A stretch of DNA of 64,000 nucleotides from assembly GCA_963565915.1 (NCBI GenBank), contig OY751491.1, positions 2,976,001 through 3,040,000 on the forward strand, written 5' to 3'. Every line of letters starts with the position of its first letter. Position 1 is the first letter of the stretch. The DNA is from Entoloma clypeatum. Taxonomy: Eukaryota > Basidiomycota > Agaricomycetes > Agaricales > Entolomataceae. A program made the position numbers and the translations under genes. Positions 10,508-24,008 of this stretch are shown here, piece by piece. The notes beneath the pieces are model-generated. The model searched no databases, was not told the DNA's origin, and saw only the letters and a program-made list of their open reading frames with translations.

Positions 10508-11240
10508 CTACTCAACTTTTTCCAGGAAGACAGCACCTCCAGCTTTGACCTTTGCTATGAACCCATCGTACCATCTGGCTATTAGACTCATAGGCACCGC
10601 AAGCTCTGGCGTCACCCCTCCCGTTCCACCAACAAAACCGGAGATAAAGTTGAATAGGTGCTTGACGATGCGCTCTGCCATCAGTGTCGGGTCTTGCAAG
10701 ACGCCAGGCTGGCCCGGCCTCGCCAGTGCGGCAGAATAAGCTGGAAGCATTGTAATCTGTGCTTGGATCGAAGGGAGAGGTTCGACTGCTAGCCCAAGCA
10801 CCGCGGTGATCTCGTTAGGTTTGGCTTCAGAGAGCTGTGCTGAAGAGAATGCATTGTGGGCGACCGACGAGGAAGGTTGAATGAAAGAGCCGCGCAGGCG
10901 GAAGAGTGCTGATGGTTTGTCGTTTGAGAGCCTGATATGACATCGATGAGCAGAACATAGAACTAAAAACCGGCCACCAACATGCCGAGGAGCTGGAATC
11001 CCTTCCCTGGCCAGTAGAAATGGACGGTGGCGCCGTATCCTTCCGGGAATGGCACTGGGGGGTGTAAGATGAGTAATGGGTCTAAAGAGGACTATCTTGA
11101 GCGTACGCACCAGTTCCAAGAAGGAAGACACAGAGATGGTTTATTGAGCTAGCGTTAGGCAATTCGAACAATGCGTGTGTCTCGTCTACTTGTTGAAGGT
11201 CGGTTTGGAGAGGACGGCCAGCGACAACGCATCCGAACAT
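10508..11240 (-). CDS. Hikeshi/OPI10 family protein (Hsp70 nuclear import carrier)
   Basis: Hikeshi carries Hsp70 into the nucleus during heat stress; the fungal homologue is Opi10. The ATG at 11240 opens [20 protein letters not shown], and the exon continues [20 protein letters not shown]. This is the diagnostic N-terminus, including the FG-nucleoporin-binding N domain. Exon 2 gives [20 protein letters not shown]. The join into exon 3 is in frame as [18 protein letters not shown] when the donor follows AT of the Met codon. The long last exon holds [17 protein letters not shown] and a helical C-terminus ending [12 protein letters not shown] at 10508. The size (about 220 residues) fits the family. 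Confidence 0.93.
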
Positions 11241-11464
11241 GTTTATAACTGTGAAACTTGTCTATGAGCCGATAACGGATTTACAGCAGCCTAGTCGCTG
11301 AATGCTGCCTGTTTTGTATGGACGGGGAGGTGCGCTGATGGCTATTTGCCATCTTATCTGGTTGTGCCAGAATTTGCAAGAAATTAATGGAACTTTGGTG
11401 TCTTTAGATCACGTGGGTAAACCGACTTTGTGTAAGTTAGATGCGCCATTTTGACCATAACAAC

Positions 11465-13507
11465 TTATGTTAACGTCCGTGGGGATAGTGCGACTACAAT
11501 GGTACCATTGGCGACACCATCCTTGACAGTCAACCATCTCCCCAGACGATGCTCTTTGCCAACACCAGCAACCAACAGCAGAGATGGGACACTCCCTTTC
11601 CGTGACTGTAAAACCTCCTGGGAGGGTTGGTGCATCGTGATCCAATGCGAAGTGTCGAAAAACTCCCTGGGTGGGGAAATCAATTGCAGTGAGTTAATGA
11701 CACCTGGTGCAGGTATAGCTCCGATGAAGGAGAAAGTTTTCAATTTCGAGTCGAGCTTCCATATTCGAATATCACCTCCCCATGAGCCTATGGAATCTAT
11801 GAGACTGTTCCATCTCGCTAACGCATGCAATGGGACATACCTGACACTAACAGATCTGAGTATCGTAGACTAGCAAGTGCTGTCACCCATCGAGGCGTCC
11901 GTATAACGCCTTCCGTCTCACTAATCACTTCATTGAAGCCGTGTGCAAGAGGCTGAGTGAAGATCGGTTTTTTCTTTGACGTCGCCCACAGCGAAATTGA
12001 ACTGGAAAAAAGCATCAGCCAACAAAAAGGATAGGCGATCGTTGTGGCACTGACCCGCTATCACCACCACTGACAAAAGTCGTCTCGTCAATCATTATCA
12101 CACACTCGAGACTCCCCTCAACAAATTTCGTCTCTTTTTGCTTCCCCTTCTCTCGAACATCACCATCCATCTCATCATCGACGAAATTACCCTCGTCATC
12201 CCCCTTCAAGCCTCCCTCCAGCACCTCCCGCACCCTACTTCGCCCTCCGCCTCGGAACACCAACTGAGTTTCCTCGACGATTTTCCAGTATCGGACGGTT
12301 TTGTCACGCCCACCAACGCTCACACAAGTTTCACCACGGAGGACATCAAGCCCTAGAATTTGATCCTGATGACCAAAAAGCGTCTCGACATAACCCATTA
12401 CAGAGGGCGATAGATCGTACACTTTGATGGTACGGTCAAATGAAGCAGTGTATAGCTGGTGTGTACCTTTGCGGAATGACAGGGCCTATTGAAGGTCAAG
12501 CGAAAAGAAGGAACAAGAGGGCATGATCACATACTGAGATGGTATCCTTGTGACCCAATTTTCCAGAAAACCCTTTTATCCACTCGCCCTTCTCGACATC
12601 CCACACGCAGAGCTTACGGTCTTTCCCAGCACTTGCCAAATACCTCCCATCACTACTGAGGGAAAGGGCCAACACCTCGTCCGTATGGCCCCTCATTTCG
12701 TCTTCGGTAGCCTTCCCTTTCCCCTTCACTGACGAACTGGAAGGGCGTAATTTATAAAACGTCGCCAGCCGTTTGCCACTAGACAAATCCCATTGTATGA
12801 TTGAACCTTCCTTTCCGGAGGTGAACAAATGTTTTCCCGAGTCGGATGCGACGGCAGATGTTACAGACAACTTATGCCCTCGGGTACGCAGAATGGTGGT
12901 TGGCGGTTGTGAAAAGTCAAACTAAAGGCAAGTCAATGGGTTGGAGGAAGAATATGAAAAACGCGATGAACATACTGAATCCGCTATGAAACGGTGTACT
13001 TTGCCAGAATGTTCCATTACATCCTGTTTGAGCCGCGCAGATATCAGTTCCTTGTCAATCTCTGCTGCGTCGAACTCTCCGTCGGCTGTATACCAATAGT
13101 CGGCCTCGGTTTGAGATGATTGGCACCTCTAGAGACTAGTACTTACCCAAACTCTCCTTGACGGTGTCCAGATACAGTTGCGCCAGTCGCAGCCTTTTCT
13201 CTGCAGGGGTCTCGTCATCATCCTCTGGTCCACTAGCTCCTTCATCCAGGTCCGCATCTGGCCTCAAATCCAGATCATCAATGCTGCCGTCATCCTCATC
13301 TGTCTTGTCGGACAGCTCCTCGTCCACCCGGACTTTCGTTTTCGAAAGCCCCTTCACGTTCCTCGTTGCATGTTTTTTAGCTGAATCTCCACTGGTTGGT
13401 CCTTTGCGCTGCTTTTTATTGACAGCATTGAGTTTTGCGCTTTTGCTAACTGAATCGACGCGTTTCCGCTTGCGTGGCTTGGAGGACGAGAAGAAGGAGT
13501 CGGGCAT
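11465..13507 (-). CDS. RRP9: U3 snoRNP WD40 protein Rrp9 (U3-55K)
   Basis: WD40 protein of the box C/D U3 snoRNP, needed for 18S pre-rRNA processing in the nucleolus. The ATG at 13507 opens MPDSFFSSSKPRKRKRVDSV, a basic nuclear/nucleolar targeting N-terminus, followed by an acidic stretch (DEDDGSIDDLDLRPDADLDE) and AEKRLRLAQLYLDTVKESLG. This N-terminal layout is typical of Rrp9. WD repeats follow: VTSAVASDSGKHLFTSGKEG, GHTDEVLALSLSSDGRYLAS with KLCVWDVEKGEW, GHKDTIS, GHQDQILGLDVLRGETCVSV with DKTVRYWKIVEETQL, FVSGGDSGSISLWATSKKKP and DIRIWKLDSKLK. The last blade ends ANGTIVVALSPRTLT at 11465. Several short introns are required. Confidence 0.9.
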
Positions 13508-15028
13508 GGAAACGTGCTCTGGTTGAGTGACCTTTCCAAAAATTTGAAGATCAGTGTGGATGGCTATTTGGCGACGCGATGGAATCGTAACATCGGCCTA
13601 CTTACTTATACTGTAACGCAGTCCCCAGCAAGTCCCCAGTGAAAATCGAGGGTGATTTAAGGCATCTCCTGGTCTACTTGCACGGCTGCACAGTCACATT
13701 TTTTGAATTTGATGAAATCCTGGGCAATTGAATCTGATGTCCATATGCCGTTGATATGAAAACCAAATACATGTCATAGGTGATTCACAAATGACCCGCC
13801 AAGTCTTGGTTGGTGCTTAGGATGTGCGCACTTTGCATCAATTATCCAGAAGATATTATATATGAGTGTTGTGCTCCGAAAAAAGACATGAATTATAGTC
13901 TGATTATGGATGATAATCGGTCTAAGAAGATATATACTTGTACACATTCGGACAGTCTTGGTTTATATTCCCCCTCAAATCTATTGCCGTGTTACCTTGG
14001 ATGCATACAGCTCAATGCGAAACTATAGGTGGTTGAAAACAAAACAGCGGGGCTAGAATATAAGTCCCCGATGGCCCAGCGCTGTCAGCGCTTCAGCAAT
14101 GGTGAAGCCCTTCGGAGTCCCAAATTCAATCCCGCCCGATGTCCTGTTTTTTTCCCAACCGCCCATCATTTCGCATTTAGCTATAAGATATGAATGGGTT
14201 CAAACACATCGATAGTGTATTCCACAATTTCTAAGTTGCGTCCAAAAAGAAGTGTTGAGCTAAAAGTTTTCAAGCATTTGGCATCTGTCGTCTTCCTGAC
14301 AAATTCCGAACGTTGCTCAAGAGGACGCGAGGCGCTGTCGGGGAACTACGCAGAACGCCTGGCTTACAGGGTAGTGGTGGCCGCTATTTGATGGTCAACA
14401 CGCTTCGGCAGTGTTGGCGACACGCGAGCATGAGAAAAGCTGCCGTAGAATGCCAGCATGGAGATGGGGTGCGTAACGGATGCAGAACAGTTTGTTTCGA
14501 TTGGCTAATAGTCGCTTGTCGTCCGTCTTCAAAGCTACAGATCTGGAACACAAATGTAGTTGACGCACGATTGCCTGACAGGAATATATTGTCTGAAGAT
14601 GAGTCGAAACAAACAGGTGTGCTTGTCAAAAGTCGGCGATCGCGAGGAGGGGAAGAAGCAAGAGTCGCTGATCATCATCGCTGGTGAATGCTGAATAAGA
14701 CGGTATATACATAGTGCCGGGGATTTCACGAGATTCGTGTCTCATTGATCACCTCAGTCGGGGAAACGTGAGTCCACGTCCAAGTGCTCAGCATCTTTGG
14801 TCGTGTTCATCGCTAATTTCAACGCTCAGAGGATGATCCCTTGCTCCTGAAGGCCTGACGCCTAACCTTGAATCTCTCCATCACATTCAATTCAGCTTCC
14901 ACACCGCTGTCCCCACGTCCTCCCACGCTGCTGAGTCCTCACGGCATCCCTCCGATACGCTTTATAGCGAGTTAGGGGCCGTCCCGTCTAATCGTCTTCC
15001 CATCCCATTCTCTTGGCCCTCTCCCACT
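13508..15028. other. intergenic, no gene seen
   Basis: This 1.5 kb stretch separates Rrp9 (minus) from the Zn2Cys6 regulator (plus), so both promoters lie here. Open frames are short and unlike any protein I know. Around 14073-14150 there is a compact set of small hairpins (AGCGC/GCGCT and CTTCA/TGAAG stems) with a tRNA-A-box-like TGGCCCAGC and a partial TTCAATCC, but no complete tRNA can be folded. CT-rich sequence at 14870-15028 probably belongs to the promoter and leader of the regulator gene. Confidence 0.5.
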
Positions 15029-18000
15029 ATGGCCGAAGGTAGAAAGTTTGATTTTACACAGTCACAACCCATCTCGCACGATGACTATGACGACCTTTCC
15101 GACCTTGGCGACCTTGGCTCCGTTTCTTCTGCAGCACGAACTCAGAAGCACATCAGGCGTCGCAGCAGCAAAGGTGCGTTTGTGTTTATCGGGGGGTTTG
15201 GGGTGACCTCCAAAACCCATGAGTGGATCCTGATATCGACGACAGCGTGTGACCAATGCCGGAAATCAAAGTGCAAATGCGAGCGAAGTGGTCCTGGCGA
15301 GCCGTGCAAGAGCTGTATTGCACTCGATACTCGTGAGCATCACTTTTTCAAGGCTCTCGATTTGTTGCGGCGAAATGCCGTCTGAGCCCTCGTGAATATC
15401 CCCATCGGCTTTTGAAACCTGATGGAGTTGACTACGGTCACAGACCCCGCTTGCGAAGCTCGATATTTTCGTCTTGCTGCTAGCGACTTCATCAGATGAC
15501 TGAACCTTGGTCTTCTAGCATGTACTTCTTTCGGACCATCCAAGAAACGTGGACCTCCCAAGGGTTACATCGATGCGATCGAGGCGCGTCTTCACCAGAC
15601 GGAGGCATTGTTGGGCATCATGTTGTCCTCCAGAGATATCCGTGCCGTGACTCTGCTTCGTGATATTGCAAAGGTATGAGATGCGTTTTTTGTAATTGAA
15701 CGGGCAACATCGGGCGCACGTTTCACCTTCTTTAAAGGGGATCTGTTGCAAATCCTTCTATGGAGAGCTTATATACCGTAACCTTACGATGTTCCACTGC
15801 TAACGTCTGTTCCAGGATCCATTGGCCAAGGAAATCATCAACCGGGTCAATAATTCACCTTACGGTGTCAAAGGACGCAATAAGGACAATCGCGCATCCA
15901 AGCTCCGCGCTCGACATCGCGCCTCTAGTTCTGATTCGTCTCCCTCTGATTTTCAACAGACGGAGACCAAGTTTGATCTGATGTCCACTCAGTATGCTCT
16001 CGTTCTCTATCATTTATTTCTGACGTCTTAGGTCCCTACAGCCCATCCAATGATTGGCAAGATCAAGTTACTGCTATGCTCCATGACCTGAATAGCCAAA
16101 GCGGGAGCTCGAATGATCTCGACGAAGCGCGGGCCAGTACCTCTTCCCTTCTTGCGTCTCGGGGGAACGGCCGTCATACTGTTTCGAGTTTGATTGTTAC
16201 CGTCGATCAAGGTATTGATGAGACGTCCTCCAGACGCAGGCAGCGGCGGCGCATCAACAATGACAATCATGCCGATGCATATAGTCAATCGCACAGTTTT
16301 CGAGAATCGGGGTCTCCAAGAGATCAGGATGAGAGATCTTTCAACCGTGGGTGGAGCGTCAGTTCGAAGGACAGCGTGACCTCAGACGAGGACAGATTCG
16401 CGGAGGCGATGGGGCAATTGAGTTTGAATGAGGATAAGCAAGTCAGGTATCACGGCAAAGCCAGTGGGCTGTATTTACTTGGGAACAAAGAACGCGTGGA
16501 TTCGAGGAATGAAGGTGGCATCTGGTATGTATACGCCGTAGAAACCTTTACTTTGCAGTTTCATATTACCTCCGTTTGTAGGCGCTTCCCAAAAGCAGGA
16601 GTTTGGCCTGCTCTTCCTTCAAAAAGCGCCATAAGCACGCACAAGGAAGACGACTACGGACATCGGCTACCTGCAGCTGCCATACAGGAACACCTTCTGG
16701 ATCTGTATTTCAGACATGTACATCCAGTGCTTCCAGTTATCCACAAACGTACTTTCTTTGAGGCATTTACCGGGTATGGCCCCCTTAACTTTTTCCCTTG
16801 TGGCTAACTGCATGACCTACTAGTAGCGGCGGCACTTCACGTTCCTCTTCATCTCACATCGCATCTGCATTCAATCAACTTCCTCATCGCATGCCGAGGC
16901 TTCTTCTGCTTGCTATGTTTGCCATCGCCGCACGTTATTCCGATGACCCAAACGCACCGCCACCTACTGATCCTTCCACCATGTGGGACGCGGGCGACGA
17001 TTACCTCAACCAAGCCAAAGTTCTCCTAGATGGGGTTTATACGGCATCACGGGCTTCTACATGCCAAGCTCTGCTGCTGATGGGCTACCGAGAGATTGGA
17101 ATTGGCGCAATGGCGCAGGCATGGACCTATATTGGGATGGCGATCCGAATGGCACAGGACTTGGGTATGCACCGGAGCGCGGATGGATGGACAAGGGAAG
17201 ATCTTGGCGGTCAGTTATTCGGCGAGTCGGAACTCCATGAGAGAAAAATGATATGGTATACTTGTGTGATTATGGATAAATATGTTTCGACATACATCGG
17301 TGAGTGTTTCCTCGTATGTCATTTCTTTTTCTCATCTGCTTTTAGGTCGCCCTCTCATGATTTTCGACCGGGATTTTGACACAACCTTACCCACTGATGA
17401 CGATGTAAGATCCAGGTTTGCTGCCCATTGAAAAACCTGTTGATTCTCAGACAACAGTTGGAAGAGCTGGAGTCGCCTGGCAGCTTCCAAGATGGCAAGA
17501 TATCCAAAGTCGTGCCCGGGAGAATCCTTTCTTGCTTTAATGCTTCAGCTAGGTTATGTATGTCGTTCTATGATCCCGTCCTTGGGAAAGTCTCGGTCAC
17601 TGATTGCATTTTCAGGCGCTATCTTGAGCAAAATTATCCAAGCTATCTATGCTGTTTGTCCCGTTTCGAGCAGACATTCCGAGTCAAAGGTCCTTGGAAC
17701 CTTGCTGGACAAATGGTACATTGAACTTCCAGAACATCTTCGATATGATCCGGGACGCTCGAAAAGACCTGTGCCACCACCACATGTCTTGACGCTGCAC
17801 ATGCAATATTGGTGTACTGTTCTATTGCTCTACCGACCGTTGTAGGTAACTTGGTACTCGATTCGACTTGTGCTGAGAAAGGTCAAGCATCAGGCATCAT
17901 TTAGACGACTCCAAAACTCATAAAGGGTGCGGTTTCATGCATGTAAACCTCGGGGTTTCTTATTGATTTTTGAAGCAGTCACGATGACAACGACCATATC

Positions 18001-18922
18001 GAGTTTAAGGTCATCGCTGGACAGAGCCATGAGCTGTGTGTGGGAGCCGCGAATCACATTACAACAATTGGTGATTTTTTTTCAGGTCGTACGAGAAATC
18101 TTCACTGAAGTTTGACCCGTGCCTCTAGCCACAGCTTATTCGGAAACATATACTCTAAGACACTGTCCTGTGTTTCTGTGTTACTACGTCTTTACAGCAA
18201 GCATTATGCATGTCACGAGCCGTAAGTGCCTCTTCGGTCACCTGTTCAATTGTCAAGCTCAAATGTGACCAGTAACAACCCATCTAGATGACCCGCAGGC
18301 TCGCATAGGCCTCAATAAGTGTATGGAGATTCTTCACTCCATGGAAGTCGTCTGGCCCAGTGCTGGTCGGGCACTTGAGCTACTGCGAGGGTCTAAAGTC
18401 AACGCAGTGGAAGAAACCGTCACATTTTCGACCAGTCATTCAGATCGCCGTAAGCGATCCGCGGAGTATGCGCTCGAACATTTTTCTAATCGGAACGTGG
18501 CCATGGATATTACCATGCCACTCCAAGGATATGCAGCTTCCTCAACCTATAACTCGCTTTATAGTGGCAATGGAATCTACACCATGTCTGGATATGGCAC
18601 TCCGTCTCCGGGTCAAGCATCGTCCCAGGTTCCATACACATCCTCACCCTTCACAAGCAGAATGAATCGGTATACCTTCTCTGGTCCGTTGTCAACGTCT
18701 GTGCTCCCGCAGCTCTACAGCACAGGTCTTGATGATCCCGCTCCCTCCGACGTCGAGCGCTATCAGCAACGACCTGAACAGCCACATTCCGATATCAATA
18801 ACCAATATTGGAATGATTATTCGACTTTTTCGCAGTTGGGTAACGCCTGCGTAAACTCGTATAATCAGGGGAATACGCAGCAAGCGTCTACTGGAGCTTA
18901 TCCCCATGAACCATATATGTGA
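15029..18922 (+). CDS. Zn2Cys6 transcription factor with fungal-specific TF domain (CTF1/XlnR-like architecture)
   Basis: Nuclear DNA-binding regulator. Exon 1 (ATG 15029) gives an acidic leader and a basic HIRRRSSK. After the first intron the zinc cluster reads ACDQCRKSKCKCERSGPGEP then CKSCIALDT, giving six cysteines. A linker/dimerisation region follows (YIDAIEARLHQTEALLGIML). The middle-homology domain begins KQVRYHGKASGLYLLGNK and EHLLDLYFRHVHPVLPVIHK, then LLLLAMFAIAARYSDDPNAP, AWTYIGMAIRMAQDLGMHRS, WYTCVIMDKYVSTYIGRPLM and VVPGRILSCFNASA. Later exons give HELCVGAANHITTI, LRHCPVFLCYYVFTASIMHV and KCMEILHSMEVVWPSAGRAL. The C-terminus is Ser/Tyr/Gln-rich and ends GAYPHEPYM. About ten introns are needed. 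The order of motifs is that of CTF1/XlnR-type regulators, but the target pathway cannot be inferred. Confidence 0.9.
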
Positions 18923-19208
18923 TTCTATGGTTCGTCACTGTTCTCTATTCTGTACACATATCCGGCTGAGGCATATTGGCATTTCTCGATCATCAGCCCG
19001 ACTGGACGAGCTTCTAAGATACTAATTCTAAATACTTAATCCTAACTCGCTTTTAATGGAGAGAGGGTGAAATGTTTCGCTATGCAGCACGAAAGGATTA
19101 AGATAAGATAAGATTGTTTACTGTTTGAAGTGAGAACCTAATCTGTCATGTGGGATTCTCGCGCACGTCCCCCAGTTTGTTGTGAACACCTCCTCATCGT
19201 CTGCCACG

Positions 19209-22200
19209 ATGGCTGGCTCCCCTCTCTCTCTCGAATCCCTCAGCTCCCCATCTCCTTCGCCCTCTCCTCCACCAGGGATGAATAAACCGTCAGAACCCAA
19301 CAGCGCTGGTCTAAACAGCGACTCGGAGCTTTCTGAGCTGACCGAGGAGGAACAAGAAGCTGATAAAACCCACAAATCTCCCAGAAAGAGCCAACGAAAC
19401 AAAACATCTCGTCGTGGCAGACATGCTTCGCGTCGTGGAGCCCGTAGAAAGACCAATAGCATCGTCCCCGCTCCGATGTGGGGGTGGGCAGAGACAAAGT
19501 CGTCGAACGCTCTTGAGGAAGAAGAGGAAGAAGAGTTTAAAGGCCCACCGAGGGCCATGGAAGAAGAAGAGGAAGACGACGAATCAAGGGATGATGAAGA
19601 GGACGAGCTCGGTCGGAGAAAAATCCCGGATGAGGCTGAGGGTGACCCCACAGACGAGGAGGATCCGCCGGTGCTCAACGGTGCCGACCACGAGAATGAC
19701 GATGAATCTTTCGTCTCCGGAAATGATGCGCCTCGCCATTGCAGGGACTATTCCCGACGATCCAGACGAAACGGCTCACTGGCTGCGTCTGTTGAAAGTG
19801 ACGATGAGGATAGGGTCGAGAACCCCAACGCGCCTCTCAACGGGGATGGCGACGAGGCCGACGTTGAACCGGACGAAAACGACGATGGCTCTGATTTCGA
19901 GCCTCCACCTGTTCACTTAGAGAGCGGAAATGAGACGGAGTCTGAGAACGAGCCAGCCGTCGACAGTAAAACCAACCTCTCCCTCGATCAGACCACAACG
20001 GATGCCATGCTTCCACAAGTATCAGCTTCCCGTATGGATGTCGATCAGGAGATTGTTCCTCCGACAAATATTGCCGCTGAGGCGACAATTTCATCTTTGA
20101 TAGGGTCCACCAAATTAATCGATCCTCACTCACCGTCACCTTCATCTCAGTCTGCCCCCTCGTCCCGATCACCTTCGCTCGCGCCATGTTCAGACACAGA
20201 AGAACTTCCTTGTATCACTGGGAATTCCACCCCTGAAGATGAGGCGCTAAATGTGCGGGCCAACGAACCTGACCTCGATGTCAGTGCCACCATCGTGTCT
20301 ACTACGATAGAGATAGATGCTGTGGAACCTGACGCAGCTGATGAGCAGGCAGCAGATCAAGACACGGAGCGTCCACAGGAACAAGATGTAGACGTCGAGG
20401 ACCAGGACGACGTTGATTTGGAGGTTGAATCGGACCTGCAGCCTGCGTATCGGGCAGAGGCTTTGGATGTCTTAGCAACAATAGAACTCAAATTCGCGCT
20501 TCTCAGGGAACGTGTCTATGTCGAAAAAATGGAGGGTCTGGCTTGGGAGGAGGCCCTTGTTTCTGATGGTATGTATGTTCATGATCTGAGGTGTTGGGTT
20601 GCGCCTTTTCCTAACTCTTTTCCCCCTTTCATGCTAGAAACACACCCTGAACTCACTCATCTGCAGAATGAGCTCACGAGCCGAAGAGACAAGCGTCTGC
20701 AGCTGGCGTCACGCAAACGCTCTTTCGAAATTAATAATATCCATAAACGGCGGAGGGCGGATGAAGACGCCATTTGGAGTTGGTGGAAGGTTTGTATTTC
20801 TTAGTGAATCATACCTAGCCTGACCTTCCCTCGATGTTCAGTTCGCGCGAGATGAACTCCAGACAGACATGATCTCGGAAACCAACCGAAAACGTCGACG
20901 CTTGGAACGAGACAGAAGAGCAATAGAGCGACCTCAGCCATGTATGGTTATAACTGTTTTTCGATTCGTTGCAATTCACCCATTCGCATCACTTAGTACG
21001 CCGAATCCCGTCCCTTCCGCAGGACCTCCCACCCACTCCTTCTCTGCGCAAAATCATTAGATCATCTTACCCCTTCGATAATTTTTCTGCAACACGAAAT
21101 GCCCCAGCTTCTCGGCGCCAATCCAAGCGGCGTCAGCGTCATTACCGCCACAGCCACGCATACGCCACCTATGGTCCACAGAAGCTCATTTATCCAGATT
21201 TACCGACCCTTTCACCATTTGATGTCGCGAATGATCTTGACTTCCTATTGCAAGCACGCCTTGAACGCGACCGCAGCAGCAATATCGGTGCAAGATATGA
21301 TATGCACCTGCATCCCCCGCAACCACACCAGAAGTCCATAAATGTGGGTGTCGGAGTTGTCAATGCAACGGGGTTGCATATACCACCACCAATTATTACG
21401 GAATCGCGCCCGACTGGGTATGGTGTAGGGTATGAAGAAGTCATTGGTTTGGCAGGAGGTGGTCCTGGAAGCTTCGTCAACGGCGGGGGTCTTCGCGGAC
21501 AACCTGCACCTTTCCCGCACCCACACCAGCACCAAACCCTGCAGCACTTGGTGTTTGATCCCCTACAACAACACCCTCCACCTCCGCAATCCCAATCAGT
21601 GGGGCCAGGATTGGGAAGCTCACAGATGTCATCTGCCATGCCGCATATGCCTACATCATTTGTTGGCCCACCAGCGACGAGGGTTCATATTCATTCACAC
21701 CAACACTCTCAACCCCTAATATATGCTCAAAGACATGAGCATCACACAACACCCCAACATCACCATCGAGCCCTGCACCATCCACCATCGTCATTTCCCA
21801 CTGAGCAGGAGTTTACAGGTCTGAATGGGGTTGAGCCAGGATCTCACCAGCCATACTTTGGCCCTCCTGGAGGTCCCCAGCTTCAGATCCTCGGAGGGCG
21901 ACGCTCTAATTCCCCTCCGCCAACAGGTATCATGCCGAATGGGGCGATGAATAACAGTTGGTCCGTGCAAGCTAAAGGTGGTGATTGGGATGACGGGAGG
22001 GACGAGGCCACGAAGGAAAGGACCAAGAGGGAGAAGGAGCATAGTCAAGGTAGGGATCTTGAACGGGAACGGCGGGAACGTGAGCGGGAACGTGAACATC
22101 AAGAGATGGAACGTGAATGGCAGAAAGACAGAAACACTCACCATATGCACCAGACGCAGCCTCGACATCTGCCACCTCCGCATCACCATCATTCTAGTGG

Positions 22201-23761
22201 AGGACAACAACCACTGCATCATCACGCGAATGGAACGCATCATCATCATCATCGACACCACCTCCACGTCCTTCATCACCACCACCAGTCTCAACCCCAG
22301 CCCGGAACTGGTGGAGGTAATGTTTCCTCTTCGCTTGGGTCATCAGGGGCTCCGCGTAGTCCTGGGGGGACATACCATGACTACGAGAATTCTGTTCGTT
22401 CACACCATAGTCACAATCAACATCCAACGGAGGTTATTAATCTCACGTCGGCAAAGGCATCCCCCGCGACTCAGTTATGGAAGAATGACGAACAACAGCG
22501 ACAACACTCTTCCCCACCAGAACCTAGAGATACGAGGAGTAAACATGGAAGGTCGCAAGCCCCTCCTTCATCTGGATTCGGCATTCCTGAGGATCGAGAG
22601 ACAAGGCCACCTACCATACCGTTCGCTTCGTCATCCTCACATGCTATGGCATCGAGTAGTACGTTTCCATTTACAGTGCAGCATCAACATCCACGGAACT
22701 CATTGCCGGCATTGTCACAACATCTAGCTCCACCTCCTGGCCCAAATGGAACATCACGGAACACCTTGGAGGACGATACCGTCTGTATGCCCGGTCCGTC
22801 TCCGTCTACTGGGGTTGGCTCATCAGCACCAGGATACCTTGGCTTTTCTGAAGGAGGAACCCACATTTACTCGCCAGGTCATCGATACCCAGGAGGCAGT
22901 AGTGTAGGTGGGTCAATGGTACGTGAGCCACCACCACCGCTGCGGCCTACTTCAGGTCCCGCATCCCAACAACAGTCCCGCCAGAGCTCGCTTGGGCTTC
23001 ACTCTCCGCCTCGGCCGTCGGTTATCAACCACAACCGACCACCTCTCGGTCCCTCTCAATCTGGACCTCCCTCCTCTACTACATACTCAAACTCGAGTTC
23101 AAATCGTTCTCCCGCGCGATTTGTCCCTCCACCCCCATCATTACCAACACTCCCACAAGGCTCGCATCAGCATCAGCGGCCGATGACACCCAAACTGCAC
23201 TCCATGCACCCCAGCCGCTCACCACCCGTCAGCCTCAAGACGATGCAGCCACCTTCACCGTCCTCTCTGCGGGCGAATAAAATGCTCTCTGGACCCCTCC
23301 CCCATCCTATCAATCCTTTGCCGACGGCGGGCACCTATTCATCTCCTCGACTTTCCGGGCCGGGCAGAACATCGACTCCTACGGGTAGCACTGGTGCAGA
23401 TAGTATCAGCATGAAAACAAGTGTTTCCGGGCCTGGAAGCAACCTAAGCACGAGAACGCCGACCCCCCTCTCGATGTTCTCTTCGTCCCACTCTCATGCG
23501 AATGCAAACGGGTTGACCTTTAACTCAGGTCCAAGGATGTTGTTGACATCGTCAGTTAGCGGAGTGAACGGTGGTACGGCACACAGCGGACTTGACAGGA
23601 ACTGGGAGAGGGAACGGGACCGAGAAATTGAAAGAGATCGAGACTGGTCGGAACATGGGGGGCGAGAACGAGAGAGAGATCACCATGTCCCATCCCCACA
23701 TCTTGGACCTCTTCCACCACCACCAAAATTCACTATTCCTCAAATGGTGGATGGCCATTAA
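19209..23761 (+). CDS. Sds3/Dep1-like Sin3-histone deacetylase complex subunit with long low-complexity tail
   Basis: Predicted chromatin regulator of the Sin3/Rpd3L deacetylase complex. The ATG at 19209 opens MAGSPLSLESLSSPSPSPSP. The first about 400 residues are acidic and disordered, with runs of Glu/Asp and a basic patch of Arg/Lys. The Sds3-like domain starts ALDVLATIELKFALLRERVY. It continues over introns near 20570, 20790 and 20940 through HPELTHLQNELTSRRDKRLQ, INNIHKRRRADEDAIWSWWK and ETNRKRRRLERDRRAIERPQ, then LRRIPSLPQDLPPTP. A single exon of about 2.7 kb adds roughly 900 residues of Pro/Ser/His-rich sequence with HHHHH runs (about 22190-22290), RE/RD repeats (about 22060-22120 and 23600-23690) and the terminus PKFTIPQMVDGH. 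Known Sds3/Dep1 proteins are much shorter, so the tail is the odd part. Confidence 0.85.
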
Positions 23762-24008
23762 CTTCTTAAACGACCAGTGCAAATTTGGAGGGGTAATTTT
23801 ACTAGTACTTCAACTTTTTTTTATTTCGTTTTCTTACATCCGGATTCCCCCTTACATCTGTGCTATCATTGGGTACAGTACACTTTGGCCACGTAGCGAT
23901 TTATGCAATCTATTTCTGTGTACTGGTCTTACCATTAGTGGCGTGGGAAGGGGCTGAGGTTGGCTTATAATAAAACTTGCGAGGTCGTAAGTCACTCGGA
24001 CCGCAATC

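Noticed and set aside
14073..14150. Possible tRNA or tRNA pseudogene
   Set aside because: A-box-like TGGCCCAGC, a 5-bp stem with a 7-nt loop and TTCAATCC are present, but the T-stem and acceptor stem do not pair and the loop lacks U33. No tRNA can be drawn.
21791..22294. Minus-strand frame rich in Met/Val/Arg opposite the Sds3-like tail
   Set aside because: It is the antisense shadow of the His/Pro-rich coding sequence.
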